From positions 1 through 23,875 of the forward strand of contig DASUZB010000308.1 of the NCBI GenBank assembly GCA_036377075.1: a stretch of DNA of 23,875 nucleotides, in the 5' to 3' direction. Position 1 is the first letter of the stretch. Each line of letters begins with the position of its first letter. The notes beneath the pieces are model-generated. The model ran no database searches. It worked only from the letters and a program-made list of their open reading frames with translations, and was not told where the DNA came from. This stretch comes from DASUZB01 sp036377075 (GTDB taxonomy: Bacteria > Actinomycetota > CALGFH01). Positions 13,949-22,128 of the stretch are shown one piece after another. The translations under genes were made by a program, and so were the position numbers.

Positions 13949-13972
13949 CCAAGGGGCTCGTTCACCCCTTGG
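13949..13972. promoter_or_regulatory. Hairpin upstream of the surface-glycan operon
   Basis: CCAAGGGG, an 8-nt spacer, then CCCCTTGG: a perfect 8-bp inverted repeat ending about 91 bp before the first gene of the operon. It could be an operator, a leader-RNA structure or a terminator. No T-run follows. Confidence 0.4.
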
Positions 13973-14063
13973 CTACCGAACGTACCGATCCCTGTAACGA
14001 TGACCGGCCGCGCGACGCTGTACCGGCTGTGCACATGAGGCGCCCTGCCCCTGCGCCCTTGCG

Positions 14064-15707
14064 ATGAGCGGAGACACCCCTTTGTCCAATGCTGACCGCG
14101 GCAACCTCTCCCGCGCGTCGACAGAAGCGCTCGTCGAGCTGCAGGTCGACGGCCGCCAACGACCCCGCCTCACGACCGCGGCCCTGCGGCCGCTGCTGGC
14201 CAGCAAGTTCGCGATCGTCGGGGCGAGCGGGCTGGTGGTCAACCAGACGCTGCTGTGGGCGGCGGTGGCCGTCGGGGGCGTCAACTACGTGGTCGGCGCG
14301 GTCCTCGCCACCCAGGGCTCGACGACCTGGAACTTCCTGCTGCTCGACCGGCTGGTCTTCCCCGGGCGCACGGGTGGCTCGCGGCCCGTGCGCTACCTCG
14401 CCTTCAGCGGCGTGAACAACCTCACCCTGCTGCTGCGCGTCCCGCTGCTGGCGTTGCTGGTGTCCGTGCTGCACGTGCACTACCTGGCGTCCAACGCGAT
14501 CACCCTGGTGATGCTGTTCGCCACCCGGTTCGCGGTGAGCGACCGCCTCATCTGGAAGGCGCCCACGGCCGCGGGGACGCAGCCGGCCCCGGCGGGGCCG
14601 GTCCCCGCCCGCGCCCCGGAACCCCGGACGCCGGCGCACCGCTACGACGTCGCCGGCATCGTCGCCATCGAGTCGGAGGTGGTCCTTCGGGAGCTCGCCG
14701 CCTTCGCCACGCCAGCCCTGGGGCGGCCGGCCGACATCAGCATCCGGGTCGGCGGCGTCGGCAACGGCCTGCGCCGGCGGCCGCTGGTCACCCACGGGCC
14801 CACCTTCGTCGCCTACGAGGAGCACCTGGGACGGACCGCTGCGAACTTCCGGCTCGACTTCGGCGACCGGATCGACGTGACCGTCGGGCCGCTCCTGGCG
14901 CGCTCCCCCCACGTCGTCTACACCAACGTGGTCGAGGCGCTGCTGCGGTTCGTGCTGGTCTCGCGGGACCACATCCTGCTGCACTCGGCGACCATCCAGC
15001 TCGACGACCGCGGGGTGATGCTCACCGCGCGCACCGACACCGGCAAGACCGGCACGATCCTGCGGCTGCTGCGCGACCACGAGGGCGCCTTCCTCTCCGA
15101 CGACATGACCATCGTGGCGCCCGGCGGGCTGGCGCTCAGCTACCCGAAACCGCTCACCATCAGCTCCCACACCCTGGCCGCGGTCGACCTCCACGTGCTG
15201 TCAACGGCTGAGCAGCTCAAGCTCGCCGTCCAGAGCCGCGTGCACTCCAGGAGCGGCCGCTCGATCGGCAGCCGGCTCGGCCGGCTGAACCTGCCGATCA
15301 TGGCGCTGAACGCCGTCGCCCAGTCGCTCATCCCGCCGCCGAAGTACATGGTCGAGCGGCTGCTGCCATGCCGGTTCGCGCGGTCCACCACCGTCAGCCA
15401 CCTGTTCGTGATCGAGCGTGGCCCTGCCGCGCTCGAGCAACTCGACCGCGAGCAGGCGGTCGAGATCATGATCGCGAACACCGACGACGCCTACGGCTTC
15501 CCGCCCTTCCGCTACTTCGCCCCCGCCATCAGCATCGACGGCCACGACTACCAGGCCCTCCGCGAGCGGGAGCGGACGCTGCTGGCGCGCTTCCTCCGCG
15601 ACGTGCGGGTGCGGCGCCTGGCCTGCGACGACTTCTCCTGGGCGAGCGCGATCCCCCGGCTGGTCGGTGACGACGACGAGGGGCTAGCTCCCCAATGGTC
15701 GACCTGA
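14064..15707 (+). CDS. GtrA-like membrane domain fused to HPr-kinase-like P-loop domain
   Basis: 547 aa. Residues about 45-165 form a GtrA-like four-helix domain: KFAIVGASGLVVNQTLLWAA, the TWNFLLLDRLVFPG loop (88-101), PVRYLAFSGVNN and SNAITLVMLFATRFAVSDRLIW. GtrA-like proteins help move or make polyprenyl-phosphate sugars in the membrane. After a Pro/Ala linker (166-190), the C-terminal part resembles HPrK/PEP-carboxykinase-like kinases: HILLHSATIQL (303-313), Walker-A-like ARTDTGKT (322-329) and LSDDMTIV (344-351). The first P-loop Gly is replaced by Ala. ATG 14064 has no RBS; TTG 14082 has GGAG 8 bp upstream and is a real alternative. It is first in a seven-gene overlapping operon. I do not know a characterised protein with this combination. 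Confidence 0.85.
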   Translation: MSGDTPLSNADRGNLSRASTEALVELQVDGRQRPRLTTAALRPLLASKFAIVGASGLVVNQTLLWAAVAVGGVNYVVGAVLATQGSTTWNFLLLDRLVFPGRTGGSRPVRYLAFSGVNNLTLLLRVPLLALLVSVLHVHYLASNAITLVMLFATRFAVSDRLIWKAPTAAGTQPAPAGPVPARAPEPRTPAHRYDVAGIVAIESEVVLRELAAFATPALGRPADISIRVGGVGNGLRRRPLVTHGPTFVAYEEHLGRTAANFRLDFGDRIDVTVGPLLARSPHVVYTNVVEALLRFVLVSRDHILLHSATIQLDDRGVMLTARTDTGKTGTILRLLRDHEGAFLSDDMTIVAPGGLALSYPKPLTISSHTLAAVDLHVLSTAEQLKLAVQSRVHSRSGRSIGSRLGRLNLPIMALNAVAQSLIPPPKYMVERLLPCRFARSTTVSHLFVIERGPAALEQLDREQAVEIMIANTDDAYGFPPFRYFAPAISIDGHDYQALRERERTLLARFLRDVRVRRLACDDFSWASAIPRLVGDDDEGLAPQWST

Positions 15708-17272
15708 CCACCCGCGCCTGCGTCATCACGGTTCCGGAGCAGGCGCCAGGCCCCGCCGTGGCGGCGCCCGCGCGGCTCCCCGCCCGCGTGGTGGTCCCGG
15801 CGGGCATGGCCATCGCCGGGGTCGGAGCCTTCCTGCGCCTGTGGCAGCTTGGCGCGCTCGGCTTCAACAGCGACGAGGCGGTGTACGCGGGGCAGGCGGC
15901 CTCGATCGCCGGCGACCCGACCCTCAAGGCGATCTTTCCGGTCTTCCGCGCCCACCCGCTGCTGTACCAGTTCCTGCTCGCGTTGCTCTTCCGCCACGGC
16001 AGCCACGACCTGGTCGCGCGCCTGCTGGCGGTGGCGTTCGGGCTGGCCACCGTCTACCTCGTCTACCGCCTCGGGCGGCTGCTGTACGGCCAGGCCGTGG
16101 GCCTGCTCGCGGCGGCGCTGCTCGCCCTGTGCCCCTACCACGTGGTGGTCACCAGGCAGGTGCTGCTGGACGGCCCGCTGACCTTCTTCGCCACCCTCAC
16201 GCTGTACCTGCTGGCGACGTTCGTGGTGACCGGGCTGCCGGCCTGGCTGTACGCGGCCGGGGCCGGGCTCGGGCTCACCTTCCTGGCCAAGGAGACCGGC
16301 CTGGTGTTCGCGCCGGCGACCTACACCTTCCTGGCGCTGGTCCCGGGCCTGCGGGTGCGGCGGCGCGAGGTCGCCGGCTGGGCGGTCTGCGCCGCGCTGG
16401 TGGTCGCGCCGTTCCCGCTCTCGCTGCTGCTCGGCGGCGGCGGCCGCACCGCCCAGGGCTTCCTGGTCTGGCAGCTGTTCCGGCAGCCGAACCACGACTG
16501 GAACTTCTACCTCGTCCAGGTGAGCCTGGCCCTCGGGCCGCTGCTGCTGCTCGCCGCGCTGCTGGCGTTGGCGGCGAGCGTCGGCGCCTGGTCCTGGCGG
16601 GAGACCCTGCTGGCGTGCTGGGCCGCGATCCCGCTGCTGTTCTTCCAGGTCTGGCCGGTCAAGGGGTTCCAGTACGAGCTGCCGGTCGCGGTCGTGGTCG
16701 CGGTGCTGGCGGCCAGGCTGCTGGTGGGGGCGTGGCCCGCCCGGGCGCCGCGGCGGGCCGGCGCGGCCGGCTCCGTGGCGCGCGGGCTCGCGGTCGTGGT
16801 GCTGCTGGCCAGCCTCGGGGTCGCCAGCTGGGCGCGGGTCTCGTCGGCGGGCTCGACCAGCTTCCTGGCCGGGTCGGGCGGGGTTCCCGGCGGCAGGGAG
16901 GCGGGCCGCTGGCTCCAGGCGAACACGCCGCCGGGCAGCAGGCTGCTCACCATCGGCCCCTCGATGAGCAACATCCTGGCCTTCTACGGCCACCGCCGCG
17001 GCTACGGGCTGTCGGTCAGCCCGAACCCGCTGCGCCGTAACCCCGCCTACGAGCCGGTGCAGAACCCGGACCTGCTGATCCGCAGCGGCGAGGTGCAGTA
17101 CCTCGTCTGGGACTCGTTCACCGCGGCCAGGACCCCGTTCTTCACCGACCACCTGCTCCGCTACGTGCGGCGCTACCACGGCCGGGCGGTGCACACCGAG
17201 ACCGTCGCGGTCCGCCAGGGAGGCGTGACCGTCGCCAAGCCGGTCATCGTCATCTACCGGGTGCGGCCATGA
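15695..17272 (+). CDS. GT39/PMT-type polytopic glycosyltransferase
   Basis: 525 aa, overlapping the previous gene by 13 bp, with GAGGGG 11 bp before ATG 15695. After a ~30-residue cytosolic tail come about 10-12 TM helices. The first extracytoplasmic loop has GFNSDEAVYAGQA with the DE pair at 60-61, the catalytic/metal motif of GT-C enzymes such as ArnT and PMT. HVVVTRQVLLDGPLTFFATLTLYLLA is the next conserved helix pair of PMT_2 proteins, and FLAKETGLVFAP also fits. The C-terminus (about 390-525) is a soluble outer domain. Such enzymes take a sugar from polyprenyl phosphate and attach it to a protein, lipid or glycan outside the membrane. The GtrA-like protein upstream is a plausible partner. 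Acceptor unknown. Confidence 0.9.
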   Translation: MVDLTTRACVITVPEQAPGPAVAAPARLPARVVVPAGMAIAGVGAFLRLWQLGALGFNSDEAVYAGQAASIAGDPTLKAIFPVFRAHPLLYQFLLALLFRHGSHDLVARLLAVAFGLATVYLVYRLGRLLYGQAVGLLAAALLALCPYHVVVTRQVLLDGPLTFFATLTLYLLATFVVTGLPAWLYAAGAGLGLTFLAKETGLVFAPATYTFLALVPGLRVRRREVAGWAVCAALVVAPFPLSLLLGGGGRTAQGFLVWQLFRQPNHDWNFYLVQVSLALGPLLLLAALLALAASVGAWSWRETLLACWAAIPLLFFQVWPVKGFQYELPVAVVVAVLAARLLVGAWPARAPRRAGAAGSVARGLAVVVLLASLGVASWARVSSAGSTSFLAGSGGVPGGREAGRWLQANTPPGSRLLTIGPSMSNILAFYGHRRGYGLSVSPNPLRRNPAYEPVQNPDLLIRSGEVQYLVWDSFTAARTPFFTDHLLRYVRRYHGRAVHTETVAVRQGGVTVAKPVIVIYRVRP

Positions 17273-18624
17273 GGCCGGCGACCTTCCGGGCGCTCGTCGG
17301 CCTCGCCGCCGCCGCCACCCTGCTCGCCCAGGCGGCCGGGCCGGGCGGGGCCGACGCGGCGTCCGGGCCGGCCCCACGCACGCCGATCCGGCACTTCATC
17401 ATGCTGATGCAGGAGAACCACTCCTTCGACAACTACTTCGGCACCTACCCGGGTGCCGACGGCATCCCCGCCGGCACCTGCATGCCGCTCCACCCGGCCA
17501 AGCCGGCCATGGGCTGCGTCAAGCCCCACCACCTCGGCCAGGGGCCGCGCCCGGACCACTCCCACGACCACAAGACCGCGCTGCGCCAGCTCCACGGCGG
17601 CAAGCTGGACGGCTTCGTCTGGGCGCTGCGGCTGCGCCAACAGGACGGCAGCGTCGCGATGGGCTACTACGACCGCCGCGACCTGCCGTTCCACTGGGCC
17701 GTCGCCGACCAGTACGTGCTGTTCGACCGCTTCTTCAGCTCCAGCCTGCAGGGCGGCGCCTTCAACCACATGTTCTGGGTCGCCGGCCGGCCGACGCCCG
17801 GCGACGCCCCCACCATCTTCGACCGGCTCCAGGCACGGGGCATCTCCTGGAAGTTCTACGTCGCCGGCCACGACCCGGGCCTCAACGCGCGGACCCCGCC
17901 CGCCAAGCGCGACGCCCGCTGGGTCCGGGTGACCGACGACGTCCCGATCCTCAGGATGGCCCGGTTCGCCGACGACCCGGGGCTCGCCTCCCACGTCGTC
18001 GACCTCAGCGAGTACTACAGGGACCTGCAGGAGGGCACCCTGCCGGCGGTGTCGTTCATGGTCGACTACGGGGCCAGCGAGCATCCCGCCGGCAACCTCG
18101 AGCTCGGCCAGCGGCTGGTGCGTTCCCTGCTCAACACCCTGATGGCCAGCCCGGCCTGGAAGGACTCCGCGTTCCTGTACGCCTACGACGACTGGGGCGG
18201 CTGGTACGACCACGTGGCTCCCCCCAAGGCCGACGCCTTCGGCTACGGGTTCCGCGTCCCGGCGCTGCTGGTCAGCCCGTACGCCCGCAGGGGCTACGTC
18301 GACCACACCCGGCTCGACCAGACCGCCGGCATCAAGTTCATCGAGCAGAACTACGGCCTCGAGCCGCTCGCCGCCCGCGACGCCGCGGCCAGCACCTTCA
18401 CGGGCGCGTTCGACTTCTCGCGCCCGCCGCGCAGCCCGTCGCTGATCTTCGAAGGCTCGACCGTCGGCGGCGGGGCCCTGGTCAGGCGGCCGCCCAGCGG
18501 GCTGCTGTACGGCTTCTACGCGGCCGCGTTCGCGGTCGCCCTGCTGGTGTTCGCGGCGGCGCTGGGCACCTCGCGCCGCCGGGCACGCGCCACCCCCCGG
18601 CCGGGCCGCGGGGGGGTCGGGTGA
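17269..18624 (+). CDS. Secreted, membrane-anchored phosphoesterase (phospholipase C / AcpA family)
   Basis: 451 aa; its ATG overlaps the previous stop by 4 bp. A signal peptide covers residues 1-31. The mature part has IRHFIMLMQENHSFDNYFGTYPG (40-62), the metal/nucleophile motif of the bacterial phospholipase C-acid phosphatase family (PF04185), DYGASEHPAGN (266-276), and DDWGGWYDHVAPP (307-319), a second metal-binding motif, then VDHTRLDQTAGIKFIEQNYGL (344-364). A single TM (411-432) and the basic tail SRRRARATPRPGR anchor it to the membrane. The family splits phosphodiesters or phosphomonoesters of lipids and other molecules; which one here is not clear. No Tat-type twin Arg is seen in the signal. 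Confidence 0.93.
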   Translation: MRPATFRALVGLAAAATLLAQAAGPGGADAASGPAPRTPIRHFIMLMQENHSFDNYFGTYPGADGIPAGTCMPLHPAKPAMGCVKPHHLGQGPRPDHSHDHKTALRQLHGGKLDGFVWALRLRQQDGSVAMGYYDRRDLPFHWAVADQYVLFDRFFSSSLQGGAFNHMFWVAGRPTPGDAPTIFDRLQARGISWKFYVAGHDPGLNARTPPAKRDARWVRVTDDVPILRMARFADDPGLASHVVDLSEYYRDLQEGTLPAVSFMVDYGASEHPAGNLELGQRLVRSLLNTLMASPAWKDSAFLYAYDDWGGWYDHVAPPKADAFGYGFRVPALLVSPYARRGYVDHTRLDQTAGIKFIEQNYGLEPLAARDAAASTFTGAFDFSRPPRSPSLIFEGSTVGGGALVRRPPSGLLYGFYAAAFAVALLVFAAALGTSRRRARATPRPGRGGVG

Positions 18625-19640
18625 GCGCCTGGATGCGGGCGGCGGCGGCGCTGTGCGCCGGGCCGCTCGCGGGCGGCCTGGCCGCCCCGGCCGACGCCGC
18701 CCAGCCCCGCCGGCTCCAGCCCCACACCCTCCTCATCCAGGTCGTCCCGGCGATGGCCGGGGTGGCGTTCACGCTCGACGGGCGGCGCTTCGTCTCCGAC
18801 GCCGGGGGGCTGGCGTCGACCACGGTGCTGGGAGCCGGCACCCGCCGCCTGAGCGTCCGCGTCCCGGCGGCCAGGCCGGGCATGCGCTACGCCTTCGAGC
18901 GCTGGTCGGGCGGCGGCAGCGACGAGTTCGGCGCCACCCGCGACGTGGCCCTCGGCGGCCGCGTGACCAGGCTGGTCGCCGGCTTCGGCACGGCCTGCCT
19001 GGTCGGCTGGCGCTTCACCGACGACCAGGGCGAGCCGATCCCGAACCGGACGGTGCAGGGCGTGATGCTCAAGGACGACGCCGGAGGCCTCTACCGGCTC
19101 GCCGCGGAGGGGTCCCAGTGGCTGCCGGCCAGGCGCGTGGTGCGGGAGAACTCCGGCAAGGTCAGCGCCCGCCAGCTCGACTACACCGTCGAGAGCGTCA
19201 CGGTCGAGGGCGCCAACGCGGTGTTCCGGTCGCAGCAGCGCTTCCGGCCGACGCCCAACGCGACCCAGACCATCCGCCTGCGGTTCCACCAGATGCTGGT
19301 CAGCGTCCACGACGCCGCGTTCGGCTTCCCGGTCGGCTCGGCGGTGCAGGTGCGCTCTCCCGATGGTCGCGTTCGCCGGCTGGAGCTGGACGGGCGCGCC
19401 ACCGCCCGCAGCGGGCGCCTGGCCCGCGGCGACTACCAGCTCAAGGCGCTGGGACCAGGCGTCGGCTGGTGGACGCCGGTGCGCCTGAGCCGGAGCCAGG
19501 AGGTCCGCCTGGTACTGGTGAGCTGGCTGGACCTGGCGGCGGTGACCTTCGTGCTCGTCCTGGTCCTGGTCGGCCTGCCGTTGGTCGGCCGACTGCTGGG
19601 ACGCCGGAGCCGTGCGCTGGCCACGGGGGCGGGTCCGTGA
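18621..19640 (+). CDS. Uncharacterised secreted, C-terminally anchored protein
   Basis: 339 aa from GTG 18621, which overlaps the previous stop by 4 bp and is preceded by a G-rich RBS. A signal peptide is clear at 1-27 (ending ADAAQ), and a TM at about 304-326 is followed by basic RRSRAL. The outer part looks like beta-rich modules: HTLLIQVVPAMAGVAFTLDGRRFVSDAGG (35-63) resembles a PEGA/Ig-like strand pattern, then FERWSGGGSDEFGATRDVAL and RTVQGVMLKDDAGGLYRLAA. I do not recognise a family and see no catalytic motif. Its place between a phosphoesterase and a glycosidase-like gene suggests a scaffold or binding role at the cell surface (inference). Confidence 0.8.
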   Translation: MSAWMRAAAALCAGPLAGGLAAPADAAQPRRLQPHTLLIQVVPAMAGVAFTLDGRRFVSDAGGLASTTVLGAGTRRLSVRVPAARPGMRYAFERWSGGGSDEFGATRDVALGGRVTRLVAGFGTACLVGWRFTDDQGEPIPNRTVQGVMLKDDAGGLYRLAAEGSQWLPARRVVRENSGKVSARQLDYTVESVTVEGANAVFRSQQRFRPTPNATQTIRLRFHQMLVSVHDAAFGFPVGSAVQVRSPDGRVRRLELDGRATARSGRLARGDYQLKALGPGVGWWTPVRLSRSQEVRLVLVSWLDLAAVTFVLVLVLVGLPLVGRLLGRRSRALATGAGP

Positions 19641-20722
19641 GCCGGATCGCGGGCGCCTGCCTGGCCGCATCGACCGCGGCGCTGCTGCTGCTCCCCGCGC
19701 CCGCCGCCGCCGCGCCGGCCGCGCCCGTGCCGCTGCTCGCCTACTACTACATCTGGTACGACACGACCTCCTGGAACCGGGCCAAGGACGACTTTCCCGA
19801 GCTCGGCCGCTACTCCAGCGACGACCCGACGGTGATGGCGCGCCACCTCGAGCTGGCCAGGCAGGCGGGGATCGACGGGCTCATCGTGAGCTGGAAGAGC
19901 ACGCCGGTGCTCAACCGGCGCCTCGAGCAGCTCAGCCGCATCGCGTCCGCGAAAGGGCTCAAGCTCGCGCTGATCTACGAGGGGCTCGACTTCCACCGCA
20001 ACCCCCTGCCGGTCGACCGGGTCCTGCGCGACCTCACCGAGGCCGCCGGGCGCTACACCCGCGCGCCGGCCTTCGCCCTGTTCGACCGGCCCCTGGTCGT
20101 CTGGTCCGGGACCTGGCGCTACTCCTCCGCCCAGGTCGCCCAGGTGGTGCGGCCGCTGCGCCAGCGGCTGCTGATCCTCGCCTCCGAACGGAACCTGGAG
20201 GGGGTGCGGCGCCTGACCGGCCTGGTCGACGGGAACGCCTACTACTGGTCCTCGGTCGATCCGCGGCGCACGCCCGGGTACCGGAGCAAGCTGGTGGCGA
20301 TGGGGCGGGCGGTGCATGCCCGGGGAGGGCTGTGGATCGCCCCGGCCGCGCCCGGCTTCGACGCGCGCAAGCTGGGCGGCGAGCGCGTGGTGGCGCGGCG
20401 CGACGGCGCCACGCTCGGTGAGGAGCTGGCCGCGGCGAGCGCGTCGTCGCCCGACGCGATCGGGCTGATCAGCTGGAACGAGTTCAGCGAGAGCTCGCAC
20501 CTCGAGCCGAGCACCAGGTACGGCCGCCGCTACCTCGACGTCCTGGCGTCGCTCCAGCCCGCCCCCGGCACCGCCCCCGGCAACGACTTCGCCTCGGACG
20601 ACCCGGGCGACCGGGATGCCGGCCCCGGCAGGTTCGTCCTGCTGGGCATGCTGCTCCTCGGGATCGCGGGCCTCGTCGCCCTCGTCCGGCGAGCGGCCAA
20701 CCGAGGAAGTGAGGCAGCGTGA
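19637..20722 (+). CDS. GH99/WbsX-like glycosidase-type protein, membrane-anchored
   Basis: 361 aa from GTG 19637 (4-bp GTGA overlap). A signal peptide covers 1-25. The mature part begins PLLAYYYIWYDTTSW (32-46), with MARHLELARQAGIDGLIVSWK (67-87), LKLALIYEG (108-116) and the late motif SWNEFSESSHLEPSTRYGRRYLDVL (279-303). The early YYxWYD and late WNE-E-S-HLEPS motifs are those of GH99 endo-alpha-mannosidases and the related WbsX/DUF proteins, a TIM-barrel family that cuts alpha-mannose-containing glycans. WNEF in place of WNEW is acceptable. A C-terminal TM (332-351) precedes RRAANRG. The true substrate is not proven, but an alpha-mannan or a glycan made by the upstream transferase is plausible. 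Confidence 0.82.
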   Translation: MSRIAGACLAASTAALLLLPAPAAAAPAAPVPLLAYYYIWYDTTSWNRAKDDFPELGRYSSDDPTVMARHLELARQAGIDGLIVSWKSTPVLNRRLEQLSRIASAKGLKLALIYEGLDFHRNPLPVDRVLRDLTEAAGRYTRAPAFALFDRPLVVWSGTWRYSSAQVAQVVRPLRQRLLILASERNLEGVRRLTGLVDGNAYYWSSVDPRRTPGYRSKLVAMGRAVHARGGLWIAPAAPGFDARKLGGERVVARRDGATLGEELAAASASSPDAIGLISWNEFSESSHLEPSTRYGRRYLDVLASLQPAPGTAPGNDFASDDPGDRDAGPGRFVLLGMLLLGIAGLVALVRRAANRGSEAA

Positions 20723-22128
20723 ACCTGCGCCGTGGCACTCCGCTTCTCGTCGCACTCCTGGCCCTGACCCCCCTGTCCACGGCCAGCCCGGCGCTCGCCT
20801 ACAGCGGGCAGCTGCTGCGCTACCCCTACCTGACCGACGCGGTCGGCGGCTACGCCACCCTGAACTGGGCGACCGACCGGTCCTCGGCCACCGGCTACGC
20901 CACCTTCGGCAAGGTCGGCAGCGAGAGCTGCACCGCCCACCGGGTCGGGGCGAGCAAGACCGGCGTCACCGTCGGCACGACCCTCGAGTACCAGTGGAAG
21001 GCCAAGCTCAGCGGGTTGGCCTCCGACACCAGCTACTGCTACCGGACCTTCCAGGGCGACCCCGCGGTGGACCTGCTCGGCGCCGACCCGGCCCCGGCGT
21101 TCTGGACCCAGGCGGCGCCCGGCTCCACCGCAGCCTATTCGTTCGCGGTGCTCGGCGACTGGGGCCAGGTCGATGCCGCGGGCGCCAACCCCGACCAGGC
21201 CAACCTCATGCGCCAGATCGCCGCCAGCGGGGCGCGGTTCGCGATCGGGACGGGCGACACCGCCTACCCGAGCGGCAGCCAGACCAACTACGGCGACCTG
21301 GTCCAGCGCGGCCAGAACGTGAGCACGGTCTTCGCCCCCGGCTTCTACAAGGACCTCGGCGCCCGCATGCCGATGTTCAACGCGCTCGGCAACCACGGCC
21401 TGAACGCCACCTTCCTGATGCTCTGGCCCCAGGCGCAGGCGGCCGCCACCTCCGCGGGGCGCTACCAGATGGACACCTACTGCTGCACCAACCAGACCGC
21501 CTCGCACAGCTACCCGTCGGCCTGGTACGCCTTCGACGCCGGCCCGGCCCGCTACTACGTCCTGGACGCCGCCTGGTCCAACGCCAACGTCGGCACCGCC
21601 GACCTCTACAAGAACGACTACGACAACCACTGGACGCCGTCCAGCCCCGAGTACCAGTGGCTCGCTGCCGACCTGGCCGCCCACCCATCGGCGGTCAAGT
21701 TCGCGGTGATGCACTTCCCGATGCACTCCGACAACGCCACCGAACCCTCCGACCCCTACCTGCACGGCCCCGGCAGCGTCGCGGCGCTGCTCAGCCAGTA
21801 CGGCGTCGACATCGTCTTCAACGGCCACGCCCACGTCTACGAGCGCAACCTGCGCCAGCCCGGCGAGAGCTTCGTCTCCTACGTGACCGGGGGGGGCGGC
21901 GCCAAGCTCGAGCCAATCGGCGCGAAGGGCTGCAGCGCCTTCGACGCCTACGCGATCGGCTGGTCCTACTCCAAGCACCAGGGCAGCGCGTGCGGTGCCG
22001 CCCCGCTGCCCGATGCGACCTCCCGGGTGTTCCACTTCCTCCTGGTCACGGTCGCGGGTACCCACGTCACGGTGGCGCCCACCGACGAGCTCGGGCGGAC
22101 CTTCGATGTTCGAACATACGATTTCTGA
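20719..22128 (+). CDS. Secreted purple-acid-phosphatase-like metallophosphoesterase
   Basis: 469 aa from GTG 20719 (4-bp overlap; GAGG at 20711-20714). The signal peptide has a twin Arg (MNLRRGTPLL) and ends at about ALAYS, so Tat export is possible. Residues 30-130 form a fibronectin-like N-terminal domain (YATLNWATD, TSYCYRTFQGD) as in purple acid phosphatases. The catalytic domain carries the metal motifs GDWG (146-149), GDTAYPSG (179-186), GNHG (224-227; usually GNHE), MHFPMHS (331-337) and NGHAHVYER (368-376). Several Cys (C255/C256, C405, C425) may form disulfides. It would release phosphate from monoesters outside the cell using two metal ions. It overlaps the next gene by 23 bp. Confidence 0.93.
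   Translation: MNLRRGTPLLVALLALTPLSTASPALAYSGQLLRYPYLTDAVGGYATLNWATDRSSATGYATFGKVGSESCTAHRVGASKTGVTVGTTLEYQWKAKLSGLASDTSYCYRTFQGDPAVDLLGADPAPAFWTQAAPGSTAAYSFAVLGDWGQVDAAGANPDQANLMRQIAASGARFAIGTGDTAYPSGSQTNYGDLVQRGQNVSTVFAPGFYKDLGARMPMFNALGNHGLNATFLMLWPQAQAAATSAGRYQMDTYCCTNQTASHSYPSAWYAFDAGPARYYVLDAAWSNANVGTADLYKNDYDNHWTPSSPEYQWLAADLAAHPSAVKFAVMHFPMHSDNATEPSDPYLHGPGSVAALLSQYGVDIVFNGHAHVYERNLRQPGESFVSYVTGGGGAKLEPIGAKGCSAFDAYAIGWSYSKHQGSACGAAPLPDATSRVFHFLLVTVAGTHVTVAPTDELGRTFDVRTYDF

Noticed and set aside
15548..17377. Long minus-strand open frames opposite the glycosyltransferase gene.
   Set aside because: Antisense shadow; the plus-strand protein has clear GT-C motifs and overlapping operon neighbours.
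22105..22120. 12-bp palindrome ATGTTCGAACAT with CGAAC, similar to a LexA/SOS box.
   Set aside because: It lies inside the overlap of two coding regions within the operon, matches the SOS consensus only in part, and is not in front of a transcription unit.
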